5,634 nucleotides of DNA from an uncultured Fretibacterium sp. (GCA_905373185.1 CAJPSE010000124.1:1-5634); one strand, 5' to 3'. Counted from the first letter of the stretch, positions 1 to 5,487 are shown. A program made the numbers and translations. Notes: generated from the sequence alone by a model not told the origin.

Positions 1-2
1 AC

Positions 3-134
3 CCGTCTCTGGCGCTCGGAGAGGCAGCCGCTCAGGGGCCGCAACGGACGGACTCCCCAACCCCCCGTACCCCCGCAGCGCGGACGGCGCCGCAGGGGAG
101 GCAGCGGGAACGCTCGAAGGAGGCCGAGAGTTGA
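3..134 (+). CDS. 3' end of an unidentified upstream gene (partial, tentative)
   Basis: A reading frame is open from the left edge and ends at TGA 132-134. That stop overlaps the TTG start of the next gene in a TTGA arrangement typical of translationally coupled genes. The 43 visible residues are rich in Ala, Pro, Arg and Gln and end in RERSKEAES, which looks like a disordered, charged C-terminal tail with no recognisable domain. All three forward frames are open in this GC-rich stretch, so frame choice rests mainly on the TTGA overlap and on the next gene's strong ribosome binding site lying inside this tail. The stretch could instead be non-coding, and no function can be given. Confidence 0.4.
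   Translation, partial: PSLALGEAAAQGPQRTDSPTPRTPAARTAPQGRQRERSKEAES
117..123 (+). promoter_or_regulatory. Shine-Dalgarno site that fixes the TTG start of the SUI1-family gene
   Basis: AAGGAGG, a near-perfect match to the 16S rRNA tail, lies 7 nt before TTG 131. The first in-frame ATG, at 224, has no comparable site and would cut off 31 residues. The TTG start is therefore preferred. Confidence 0.75.
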
Positions 135-541
135 GCCCGAAAAGGACGAGGGACGGAAGCTCGAAACACCGCGTCGCTACCACGGCGGAGGACGGTCCGC
201 TTGGCTTGTCGCTGGGGGAGCTCATGGGGCGCCCGCCGCAGCAACCCGGTGCGGCCGATACCGCCAATGAGGCGCTCCCGGCCCCTGCGGCCCCGCCTCC
301 CCAATTCTCTCGCATCGTCCTCCAGAGGACACGGGCGGGCCGTGGCGGCAAGTGGGTGACGCGCGTCCTGCCCACACCGGCGCCGACGGAGGCACAGCTC
401 GAGGCGCTGGCACGGGAGCTGCGCAGGGCGCTGGGCACCGGCGCCCACACGGAGGAGGGCGCGCTCGTGGTCCAAGGGGACATCGCGGATCGCATCGAAG
501 AATGGTTCCGGAAGCGCGGCGTCCCCAAGATCGTTCGTTGA
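131..541 (+). CDS. yciH: SUI1/YciH-family translation initiation factor
   Basis: This is a 136-residue protein of the eIF1/SUI1 family. In bacteria, YciH-type members bind the small ribosomal subunit and are thought to affect the fidelity of initiation. The SUI1 domain fills roughly residues 59-136. It contains the signature GRGGKWVT (70-77), then LGTGAHTEEG (101-110), VVQGD (113-117) and a closing helix EEWFRKRGVPKIV. The family usually has GTGG where this protein has GTGA. Residues 1-58 are a Pro/Ala-rich, probably disordered extension, making the protein longer than the roughly 108-residue E. coli YciH. The start is TTG, chosen because AAGGAGG sits 7 nt upstream. The start overlaps the stop of a putative upstream gene, which suggests coupling. 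Family assignment is firm; the cellular role in this lineage is inferred. Confidence 0.9.
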   Translation: MSPKRTRDGSSKHRVATTAEDGPLGLSLGELMGRPPQQPGAADTANEALPAPAAPPPQFSRIVLQRTRAGRGGKWVTRVLPTPAPTEAQLEALARELRRALGTGAHTEEGALVVQGDIADRIEEWFRKRGVPKIVR

Positions 542-563
542 CCGCCCCCCACGGCTCACAAGA

Positions 564-638
564 CATTCGTCAGACATCATTCGTCAGACATAAAGACATA
601 GAACATTCGGTACAGACCATCAAGCATTCGTCAGACAT
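564..638 (+). repeat. Cluster of 14-bp direct repeats (CATTCGTCAGACAT) before the HAD gene
   Basis: Exact copies of CATTCGTCAGACAT lie at 564-577, 578-591 (directly tandem) and 625-638. A degraded copy with 3- and 1-base insertions lies at 604-620. Each exact copy contains the near-palindromic core GTCAGAC, centred at 572, 586 and 633. The cluster lies in the 131-bp gap between the SUI1-family gene and the HAD gene, which is visibly more AT-rich than the flanking genes. Direct repeats with a dyad core upstream of a gene suggest an operator for a dimeric regulator, but no clear -35/-10 pair was found. The role is inferred; the repeats themselves are seen directly. Confidence 0.85.
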
Positions 639-672
639 CCGTCCTCGGACGCAAGAAAGGGGTTCGGCTTCG

Positions 673-1678
673 ATGCCCGAGACAATCGCTCCGCCCTTCT
701 GGCACCCCGCGGTCAAGGGGGCCTTCATACTCGACTGGGATGGGGTCCTGGCCGACACGAAACTGGATTTTTCCGCCTTGCGGCAGAGGTACTTCGGGGG
801 CAGGATCGTCCCCCTGATCGAGGCAGCGGAGAACTTTCCGCCCCCCGTCCGGGAGGAGATCCGGGACGAGGTCCGGCGCGTCGAGATGGAGGGGGCGGAC
901 AGGGCCGTCCCGGTCCCGGGCGCGCACGAGTTCATCGCCTGGCTGAGAAACTGCGGGAAACCCTGGGCCGTCGTCTCACGGAACTGCCGGAACTCCATCC
1001 TGCTGGCGGCTGAGCGGTGCGGAATCGAGCTTCCTCCCGTTCTGCTCAGCCGGGAGGACCCCGCCGTCAAGCCCGAGCCCGAGGCGTTGTTCCTAGCGGC
1101 CGAACGCCTGGGCGTCGCCCCGGGCGACTGCGTCATGGTGGGGGACTTCATCTACGACATGCTCGGCGCGCGGCGCGCGGTGGTCCGCTGCGTGCTGACC
1201 GGACGGGGCAACGTGGAATGGGGCAGCCTACCCCACGCTCTGCAGCTTTCTGGCGGCTCTGGAGGCCCCCTCGCCCCTCGTACCCTGGGAGTACCGCAGC
1301 CTCGCTGCGGAGCGGGGAGAGGACCACCTTCGCGCAGTGAATCGGCGCCTGTGGGTCCTGCAGGAGGCGGGCGCGCTCCGCCAGGCCCTCAGGCTGGCAC
1401 GGCGGGGCGCGGTCTATCTGTCCGTCCCGAAGGATTCCCGGCTCCAAATGGAGGATTGGGAGGACTCGAGCCTTCCGCCCCACCTGATCGACCGTCCCCT
1501 TCCGGAGGTCCTGCGGGAGGTCCTGACCCCGCGCTGGCCCTGCGTGCGGGTCCTGACCGAAACGGACCCCGTACCGGCGGGGCTGTCGCCCGTCACGGTT
1601 CCCGACCTCTCGGATACCGATCCGGACGACTTTCTGCCCGACATATCCGACCCGTCGGGCGGTGTCCTTCCGTCATGA
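673..1678 (+). pseudogene. HAD-family phosphatase with an apparent frameshift
   Basis: The first 178 residues form a HAD-superfamily hydrolase, a family of Mg-dependent phosphatases using an Asp nucleophile. Motif I is DWDGVLADT (nucleophile D21, acid D23), motif II is the Ser in VVSRN (S102), motif III is the Lys in VKPEPE (K133) and motif IV is GDFIYD (D158, D162). All catalytic positions are intact, and the segment between motifs I and II has the size of a small helical cap. The substrate cannot be told. The ATG at 673 has GAAAGGGG 10 nt upstream. After residue 178 the frame degenerates into Gly/Pro/Arg-rich sequence characteristic of an off-frame reading and runs on to 1701, whereas the next frame carries sensible protein up to TGA 1678. 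Dropping one base of the G4 run at 1205-1208 yields one 334-residue protein. This may be a real lesion or a sequence error. The gene lies 9 nt before rarA. Confidence 0.75.
1199..1678 (+). CDS. C-terminal part of the HAD protein, in the shifted frame (unknown domain)
   Basis: This frame opens after an in-frame TGA at 1196-1198 and reads protein-like sequence at once, including AAYPTLCSFLAALEAP and LVPWEYRSLA, which look like the usual last helix of a HAD domain. A helical, Arg/Leu-rich stretch follows (RRLWVLQEAGALRQALRLAR), then VYLSVPKDSRLQ, LPEVLREVLTP, and a very acidic Pro/Asp/Ser tail near DLSDTDPDDFLPDI. Third codon positions are strongly G/C as in neighbouring genes. No ATG or TTG start exists before the conserved-looking part; the first plausible start is GTG 1337, which lacks a good ribosome binding site and would give 113 residues. 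It is therefore better read as the continuation of the upstream HAD gene. I do not recognise the domain after about composite residue 200. Confidence 0.6.
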   Translation, partial: PDGATWNGAAYPTLCSFLAALEAPSPLVPWEYRSLAAERGEDHLRAVNRRLWVLQEAGALRQALRLARRGAVYLSVPKDSRLQMEDWEDSSLPPHLIDRPLPEVLREVLTPRWPCVRVLTETDPVPAGLSPVTVPDLSDTDPDDFLPDISDPSGGVLPS

Positions 1679-1696
1679 GGGAGCGTCATGAGGGAA
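1671..1696 (+). repeat. 13-bp tandem duplication over the HAD stop and rarA start
   Basis: CGTCATGAGGGAG (1671-1683) is followed directly by CGTCATGAGGGAA (1684-1696), 12 of 13 bases identical. The first copy carries the HAD-gene stop (TGA 1676-1678) and the GAGGGAG ribosome binding site; the second carries the rarA ATG (1688). The first copy's ATG (1675) now leads into a nine-codon dead end. Confidence 0.85.
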
Positions 1697-2989
1697 TTTG
1701 AAGTCCCTCTGGCCGAGCGCATGAGGCCCCGGACGCTCGACGAGTACTGCGGGCAGAGGCATCTGATGGGGCCGGGCGCTCCTCTGCGGACGCTCATCGA
1801 GGCGGGGCGGGTACCCAGCTGCATCCTCTACGGGCCCCCGGGCGTCGGCAAGACCACACTCGTGCGCCTGATCGCCGGGCGTACCGGGCGCAGTCTCCTG
1901 GAGATCAACGCCGTCACCGCGAAGGTCGCGGAGCTGAGGGACCTGGTGGAGGAGGCCAGGCGCCTCAAGGCCATGAGCGGGGGAACCTCCGCAGTCGCGT
2001 TCGTGGACGAGCTCTATCACTTCAACAGCTCTCAGCAGAACGTGCTTTTGCCCTCCGTCGAGAGAGGGGACCTGATCCTGATCGGGACAACGACGGAGAA
2101 CCCCCGCTACGAGATCAACAAGACCCTGCTCTCCCGGATGATCGTGTTCGATCTCCATCCTCTGGAGGCGGACGATCTGCTGTCCCTGCTGCGCCGGGCC
2201 CTGGGGGATGGGGAACGCGGACTTGGGGGTCTGGAGCTTGACGCATCGGATGCAGTCCTCCGATCCCTTGCGCTCTCGTCGGGCGGAGACGTCCGCCAGG
2301 CCCTGACCCGTCTCGAGGCCTCCGCAGCCTTCGCGGCGGCCTCGGGCGGGACCGAGCTGACCGAGGGGCACGTCGAACAGGTCGCGGGGAGCGCACACAT
2401 CCGTTTCGACCGGTCGGGCGACGACCACTACGCCATCGCCTCGGCCCTGATCAAGAGCATCCGGGGCTCGGACCCCGACGCCGCGCTCTACTGGCTCTCC
2501 CGTCTGCTCGAGGGGGGTGAGGACATCCGCTTCATCTGCCGCCGAATCCTGATATCGGCGGCGGAGGACATCGGACTGGCGGACCCGGCCGCCCTCCAGA
2601 TCGCGGCCGCGGCCACCTACGCCGCCGACATGACGGGCCTTCCGGAGGCCCGCATCATCCTCTCCGAGGCCGTTCTCTACCTGGCGGCGGCCCCGAAGAG
2701 CAACAGCGCCTACCTTGCCGTCGACAGGGCCATGAAGGCCATCGAGGAGGGGGAACTCCAGCCCGTCCCCCACCAGCTCAGGCCCGACGGCAGCGGCTAC
2801 CTCTACCCCCACGACGACCCGCGCCACTGGCTGCCCCAAAAGTATATGGAGGCTCCGCGGAGGTTCTACCACCCGGGGTCCCTGGGCTACGAGGAACGGA
2901 TCGCCTCGCGGCTGCGCCGGCTGTGGAGGCGCTTTTCCGAGCCCCCCGAGTCCTCGGGCGGTTCCGGCCCCGCCGGGCCTATGCCGTAA
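1688..2989 (+). CDS. rarA: Replication-associated recombination protein RarA (MgsA), AAA+ ATPase
   Basis: RarA/MgsA (Mgs1/WRNIP1 family) is a clamp-loader-like AAA+ ATPase that acts in the cytoplasm at stalled replication forks. The 433 residues match the usual length. Walker A is GPPGVGKT (49-56), Walker B is AFVDEL (104-109), sensor 1 lies in IGTTTENP (132-139), the Arg-bearing LLSR is at 147-150 and sensor 2 is in SGGDVRQALTRLE (198-210). The C-terminal half has the family tetramerisation region, including RRILISAAEDIGLADP (285-300), the YLAAAPKSNSAY block (331-342) and the terminal GYLYPHDD and YHPGSLGYE motifs. After Walker B, DELYHFN and SQQN replace the usual DEIHRFN and QQD. The ATG has GAGGGAG only 4 nt upstream, created by a local tandem duplication. 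Its 3' end overlaps the convergent membrane-protein gene by 11 bp. Confidence 0.96.
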   Translation: MREFEVPLAERMRPRTLDEYCGQRHLMGPGAPLRTLIEAGRVPSCILYGPPGVGKTTLVRLIAGRTGRSLLEINAVTAKVAELRDLVEEARRLKAMSGGTSAVAFVDELYHFNSSQQNVLLPSVERGDLILIGTTTENPRYEINKTLLSRMIVFDLHPLEADDLLSLLRRALGDGERGLGGLELDASDAVLRSLALSSGGDVRQALTRLEASAAFAAASGGTELTEGHVEQVAGSAHIRFDRSGDDHYAIASALIKSIRGSDPDAALYWLSRLLEGGEDIRFICRRILISAAEDIGLADPAALQIAAAATYAADMTGLPEARIILSEAVLYLAAAPKSNSAYLAVDRAMKAIEEGELQPVPHQLRPDGSGYLYPHDDPRHWLPQKYMEAPRRFYHPGSLGYEERIASRLRRLWRRFSEPPESSGGSGPAGPMP

Positions 2990-3881
2990 GGACCAGCAGG
3001 CCGCCCGCCAGGGCCAGCCCCGTTGCGGATGCGAAGCAGAACCGCGTGGCGCGTTCGGAGCCGAGGCAGAGGGAGAGGAGCCCGAAAAGCGCTCCCGCGG
3101 CCGCCCGGACCAGGACGACCTTGCCCCAGAAAAGGGGAAGGTCGAGGGCGGCCATGAAAAAACCGCCCCTCCCGAACATATCCAGGGCCGGGAAGGGCAC
3201 GAAGAGCGAGACGCCGAGGGCTGCCGCGGCAAGCCCATGCAGGGAGTCCGCGACCCGGACCGGGGCCGGGTCGGCGTCGTCCCCGAGCCTGAAGAGGGGC
3301 AGCACGAGGGCCGTCGCGGCCGCAAGGGCCGAGAGCCCCAGGGCCCTCACTGTCCCCTCAGTAACCGACCAGACGGACCTCGTGACGAAGACCCCGAGCC
3401 CCAAGGGGGCCCCCGGCATCCCCGTGCGCCAGGCCAGCCAGGAAACAGAGCCGATGACGGCCGCGACGGGCAAGGACCAGCCCCAAAACGAGGCCCAGGG
3501 GCCCCTTCGTCCCGCCGTCCCGGCCCATCCGCTAAAAAGGAGAAGGGTGGGGATCAGGACAACATCGATGTCCGTCCCGAGGACCGCCGGGAAACGCCCA
3601 GGGGGGATAAAAAGGAAGGGCGCCAGGGCCAGGGCCACGGAAAGCGATGAGATGGAAGGTAACGATACGGAGAGCCGCGAGGCAGACCGATGCGATAAGG
3701 CCCCGCTCCCCATCGGTCCCATCGCGTCGGGGGCTGCGGGTCCGGCCGCATCCCGGACCGGCGGCGGGGGCGCTCCGCGGAGCCGGGCGATGACGGCGCA
3801 CGCGATTCCGTCAGCGGCCCGCGCCGCCAGGGCGGCCAGGGGCAGGAGTAGGACGGCGGCGAACAGCCTTATCGGCCACAC
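2979..3881 (-). CDS. Multi-pass membrane protein of unknown function
   Basis: This 300-residue protein is strongly hydrophobic. Likely membrane segments lie near residues 4-22, 76-94, 103-121, 130-150, 178-198, 213-231, 240-270 (possibly two) and 282-299. A Pro/Ala/Gly-rich loop (38-65) separates the first helix from the rest. The start is GTG, with GAGGGA 5 nt upstream that overlaps the rsmA stop; the gap to rsmA is 9 nt, so co-transcription is very likely. The last 11 bp overlap the convergent rarA gene. I do not recognise a family with confidence. The pattern of an N-terminal helix, an Arg-rich loop (IARLRGAPPPPVRD), then FLFIPPG and a C-terminal LDLPLFWGKVVLVRA loosely recalls NuoH/hydrogenase membrane subunits, but the diagnostic Glu-containing motifs are absent. 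A transporter or other integral protein is equally possible. That it is a real gene rests on codon-position GC, hydrophobic pattern and operon spacing. Confidence 0.75.
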   Translation of the reverse strand: MWPIRLFAAVLLLPLAALAARAADGIACAVIARLRGAPPPPVRDAAGPAAPDAMGPMGSGALSHRSASRLSVSLPSISSLSVALALAPFLFIPPGRFPAVLGTDIDVVLIPTLLLFSGWAGTAGRRGPWASFWGWSLPVAAVIGSVSWLAWRTGMPGAPLGLGVFVTRSVWSVTEGTVRALGLSALAAATALVLPLFRLGDDADPAPVRVADSLHGLAAAALGVSLFVPFPALDMFGRGGFFMAALDLPLFWGKVVLVRAAAGALFGLLSLCLGSERATRFCFASATGLALAGGLLVLTA

Positions 3882-3890
3882 GGGGGTCCC

Positions 3891-4736
3891 TCAGGCATCT
3901 CCGGAGGACGGGGGCACGCCGAGGCGCATCCGGAGGGCCCCGTAGAGGGACAGCCAGGCCTCGCCCTCCAGGTCCTCGGCCCGGCTCCGCGGGTCGATGC
4001 CCGCCTCCCTCAGGCACCCTTCCCAATCCTCGAGCCCCTCGAAGCCCCTGAGGTTATTGAAGAGCGTCTTCCGCCTCTGGGCGAAGGCCCTGTGGAGCAG
4101 GCCGCTCCACAGCCCGTCCTCCATCAGGTGAAAGTTCCGGGAGAGCACGATCTCGATCACCTCGGAGTCCACCCTCGGCCTGGGGCGAAAACAGGAGGGC
4201 GGAACCCGGCGCACCCGTTCGACCGCCCCCATCACCTCCAGAGCCACCCCCAGAGGGTAGCGCTCCTTCGTGTCCGCCGACGCCGTAAGGCGGTCCGCCG
4301 CCTCCTTCTGGACCATGTACAGATGATGCCGGAGCCCCCTCGCCCCAAGGCGTAGCAGGGACCAGATCAGGGGGGTCGTGATATTGTAGGGGATGTTCGC
4401 GACCACCTTTCGGGGGAAGGGGGAGAGGGCCCCGCAGTCCATGCGCAGGGCGTCGCCCCAGTGGAGGGACAGCCGCGGCTCCCGAGAGGCCAGCCCCTCC
4501 AGATACGGCCTGAGCCGCTCGTCGAGCTCCACGGCGTGGAGATGCGCGCAGCCGCGCTCCAGGAGGGCGCGGGTCAGGACCCCCTGGCCGGGGCCGATCT
4601 CCAGGACAACATCCTCCTCCCCTATCGCGGCGCGGCGGACGATATCCTCCAGCACCCCACGATCCACCAGAAAGTTCTGTCCGTAGCGGCGCAGGGTCCG
4701 AAACCCCTCCGCGCCCTCCCCCGGCAGACGGCTCAC
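3891..4736 (-). CDS. rsmA: 16S rRNA (adenine1518/1519-N6)-dimethyltransferase RsmA/KsgA
   Basis: RsmA (KsgA) uses S-adenosylmethionine to dimethylate two adjacent adenosines in the 3'-terminal helix of 16S rRNA, a late checkpoint in 30S subunit assembly; its loss gives kasugamycin resistance. The protein has 281 residues, close to the family norm. Visible motifs are YGQNFLVD (18-25), SAM-binding EIGPGQGVLT (46-55), an acidic end of strand 2 (VELDERL, 69-75), GDALRMD (94-100), catalytic motif IV NIPYN (114-118), MVQKEAADRL (141-150), CFRPRPRVDS (182-191) and RRKTLFNNLR (221-230). The start is GTG and overlaps the upstream deacylase stop as GTGA; AAAGGAG lies 11 nt before it, inside that gene. 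The membrane-protein gene follows 9 nt downstream. All catalytic motifs are intact. Confidence 0.96.
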   Translation of the reverse strand: MSRLPGEGAEGFRTLRRYGQNFLVDRGVLEDIVRRAAIGEEDVVLEIGPGQGVLTRALLERGCAHLHAVELDERLRPYLEGLASREPRLSLHWGDALRMDCGALSPFPRKVVANIPYNITTPLIWSLLRLGARGLRHHLYMVQKEAADRLTASADTKERYPLGVALEVMGAVERVRRVPPSCFRPRPRVDSEVIEIVLSRNFHLMEDGLWSGLLHRAFAQRRKTLFNNLRGFEGLEDWEGCLREAGIDPRSRAEDLEGEAWLSLYGALRMRLGVPPSSGDA

Positions 4737-5236
4737 CGTTCCGCAGGCTCCTTTCTGAGCACGGTCCTCGTCCCGCCGGTCATGGCGAGCAGACGCTCGG
4801 GGGCTACGGGGAAGAAGGCGTGGTCCGTCCCCGCGGCGGCCCAGACGACGGGATAGCGGAACAGGTCCTCGTCGAGCAGGGCCGGAAGCCGTTCGGGGTA
4901 TCCCAGGGGCGGCACGCCGCCCACCCGAAAGCCGAAACGCTCGAACACGAAATCGGGCGGGGCCATTCGGGATCTCTTCCCACCAAGGCCCTTGGCGACC
5001 GCCCGCGCATCCACCCTGTTGACCCCGCTCATCAGGACCAGACAGGGGTTTCCGTCCACCAGAAACACCAGGCTCTTGAGGATCTCGCTTGGCGGAACGC
5101 CCAGGGTTCCGGCGGCATCCTCCACCGTAAAGATCGTGCCCTCGGCCATCGTGATCGCGATATCCTCAGCTCCGGCCTCGTCCAGGGCGGACCGGACCTT
5201 CGACACGGCCCGTTCGGCCTCCTGCGATTCCAACAT
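4733..5236 (-). CDS. YbaK/EbsC-family aminoacyl-tRNA deacylase
   Basis: This family hydrolyses mischarged tRNAs in trans (for example Cys- or Ala-tRNA-Pro) and resembles the editing domain of prolyl-tRNA synthetase. With the ATG at 5236 the protein has 167 residues. Family marks are FTVEDAAGTLGV (36-47), EILKSLVF with the conserved Lys (K54), LVLMSGVNRVD (66-76), and VGGVPPLG (105-112), followed by LLDEDLF (120-126) and AAAGTDHAFFPVAPERLL (133-150). Which tRNA it edits cannot be told from sequence. A GTG at 5254 would add six residues but has no ribosome binding site; the ATG has AGGGGG 9 nt upstream. It is the first gene of a minus-strand operon with rsmA, which it overlaps by 4 nt (GTGA). 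Confidence 0.9.
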   Translation of the reverse strand: MLESQEAERAVSKVRSALDEAGAEDIAITMAEGTIFTVEDAAGTLGVPPSEILKSLVFLVDGNPCLVLMSGVNRVDARAVAKGLGGKRSRMAPPDFVFERFGFRVGGVPPLGYPERLPALLDEDLFRYPVVWAAAGTDHAFFPVAPERLLAMTGGTRTVLRKEPAER

Positions 5237-5245
5237 CGGCAAAAT

Positions 5246-5251
5246 CCCCCT
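5246..5251 (-). promoter_or_regulatory. Shine-Dalgarno site supporting the ATG start of the deacylase gene
   Basis: On the minus strand AGGGGG lies 9 nt before ATG 5236-5234. The alternative GTG (5254-5252) lies directly against this site and has no purine-rich site of its own upstream, so the shorter, 167-residue protein is preferred. Confidence 0.6.
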
Positions 5252-5320
5252 CACCCGTAATCTTTTGCAAGAACGCCCGCCCCGGCCTCCGCAGAGGCTG
5301 AGTTCCCGGCAGGCGCTTTC

Positions 5321-5350
5321 ATTCTACCGCACCTTCAAATCCGATTCCAA
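5321..5350 (-). promoter_or_regulatory. Probable sigma70-type promoter of the deacylase-rsmA-membrane protein operon
   Basis: Reading the minus strand, TTGGAA (5350-5345; 4 of 6 to consensus) is followed after 18 nt by TAGAAT (5326-5321; 5 of 6 to consensus). Transcription would start near 5314, giving a leader of about 75-80 nt. That leader contains a small GCCTC/GAGGC hairpin but no T-tract. The pair lies downstream of the preceding gene's terminator and before the operon's first gene, as expected. It is a prediction by inspection only. Confidence 0.45.
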
Positions 5351-5398
5351 GGAAGCGCCGGCCTTCGTCAATTCCTCGAATGGCTTGAGATGATGCAT
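5324..5398 (-). CDS. Possible 24-residue small ORF upstream of the operon
   Basis: On the minus strand an ATG at 5398-5396 opens 24 codons ending in TAG (5326-5324). The peptide starts MHHLKPFEELTKAG and ends in DLKVR; it has no membrane segment or known motif. GGAAAGG lies 6 nt before the ATG, a plausible ribosome binding site. Against it, the stop falls inside the -10 box of the predicted operon promoter, and no promoter is evident between the upstream terminator and this ORF. It may be chance, a leader peptide or the remnant of an older gene. Confidence 0.25.
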   Translation of the reverse strand: MHHLKPFEELTKAGASLESDLKVR

Positions 5399-5423
5399 CG
5401 GGTGCCTTTCCGGGGATCTCTTC

Positions 5424-5463
5424 AAAATAAGAGAAGGGGGCCGGATATCGGCCCCCCGCTCTC
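5424..5463 (-). terminator. Intrinsic terminator of the Synerg-CTERM gene
   Basis: On the minus strand the stem GGGGGCC (5456-5450) pairs perfectly with GGCCCCC (5442-5436) around a 7-nt loop. After a 2-nt internal mismatch it extends with GAGA (5463-5460) pairing to TCTC (5434-5431). TTATTTT follows at 5430-5424. The hairpin starts about 25 nt after the stop of the right-edge gene, the expected place. On the plus strand there is no comparable T-run after the stem, so it is called unidirectional. Confidence 0.8.
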
Positions 5464-5487
5464 AAGCTGCATTCGATCCGCTATCGA

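Noticed and set aside
564..638. CRISPR array
   Set aside because: Repeats are only 14 bp, two of them are directly adjacent and spacing is irregular. There are no spacers of uniform length and no cas genes.
352..672. In-frame extension of the HAD gene upstream to an ATG at 352
   Set aside because: This stretch overlaps the SUI1-family gene out of frame and crosses the repeat-bearing gap. It reads as Gly/Arg-rich shadow sequence, and the ATG at 673 has a ribosome binding site and sits a normal distance before HAD motif I.
541..672. Clear sigma70 promoter for the HAD gene
   Set aside because: AT-rich stretches such as CATAAAG and TAGAAC occur, but none has a convincing -35 element at 16-18 nt spacing, so no promoter is annotated.
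570..1151. 193-codon minus-strand frame opposite the HAD gene
   Set aside because: The plus strand here encodes all four HAD motifs; the antisense frame has no recognisable feature.
1209..1701. Continuation of the HAD frame as a genuine C-terminal region to 1701
   Set aside because: The composition is Gly/Pro/Arg-rich and low-complexity, as expected of an off-frame reading, and it overlaps the rarA start. The neighbouring frame has normal protein character and strong third-position GC.
2940..3000. Bidirectional terminator between rarA and the convergent membrane-protein gene
   Set aside because: The genes overlap by 11 bp, and there is no GC-rich hairpin followed by a T-run on either strand.
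1673..3325. 550-codon open frame on the minus strand across rarA
   Set aside because: It is an antisense shadow of rarA and the adjoining gene, rich in Arg, Gly and Pro with no domain. Long antisense frames are expected at this GC content.
2923..3945. 340-codon open frame on the plus strand opposite the membrane-protein gene
   Set aside because: It is Arg/Ala/Pro-rich with no motif. The minus strand over the same interval gives coherent membrane helices and proper operon spacing.
4992..5393. 133-codon plus-strand frame over the deacylase start and the intergenic gap
   Set aside because: It lies antisense to a recognised YbaK-family gene, lacks a ribosome binding site and shows no domain.
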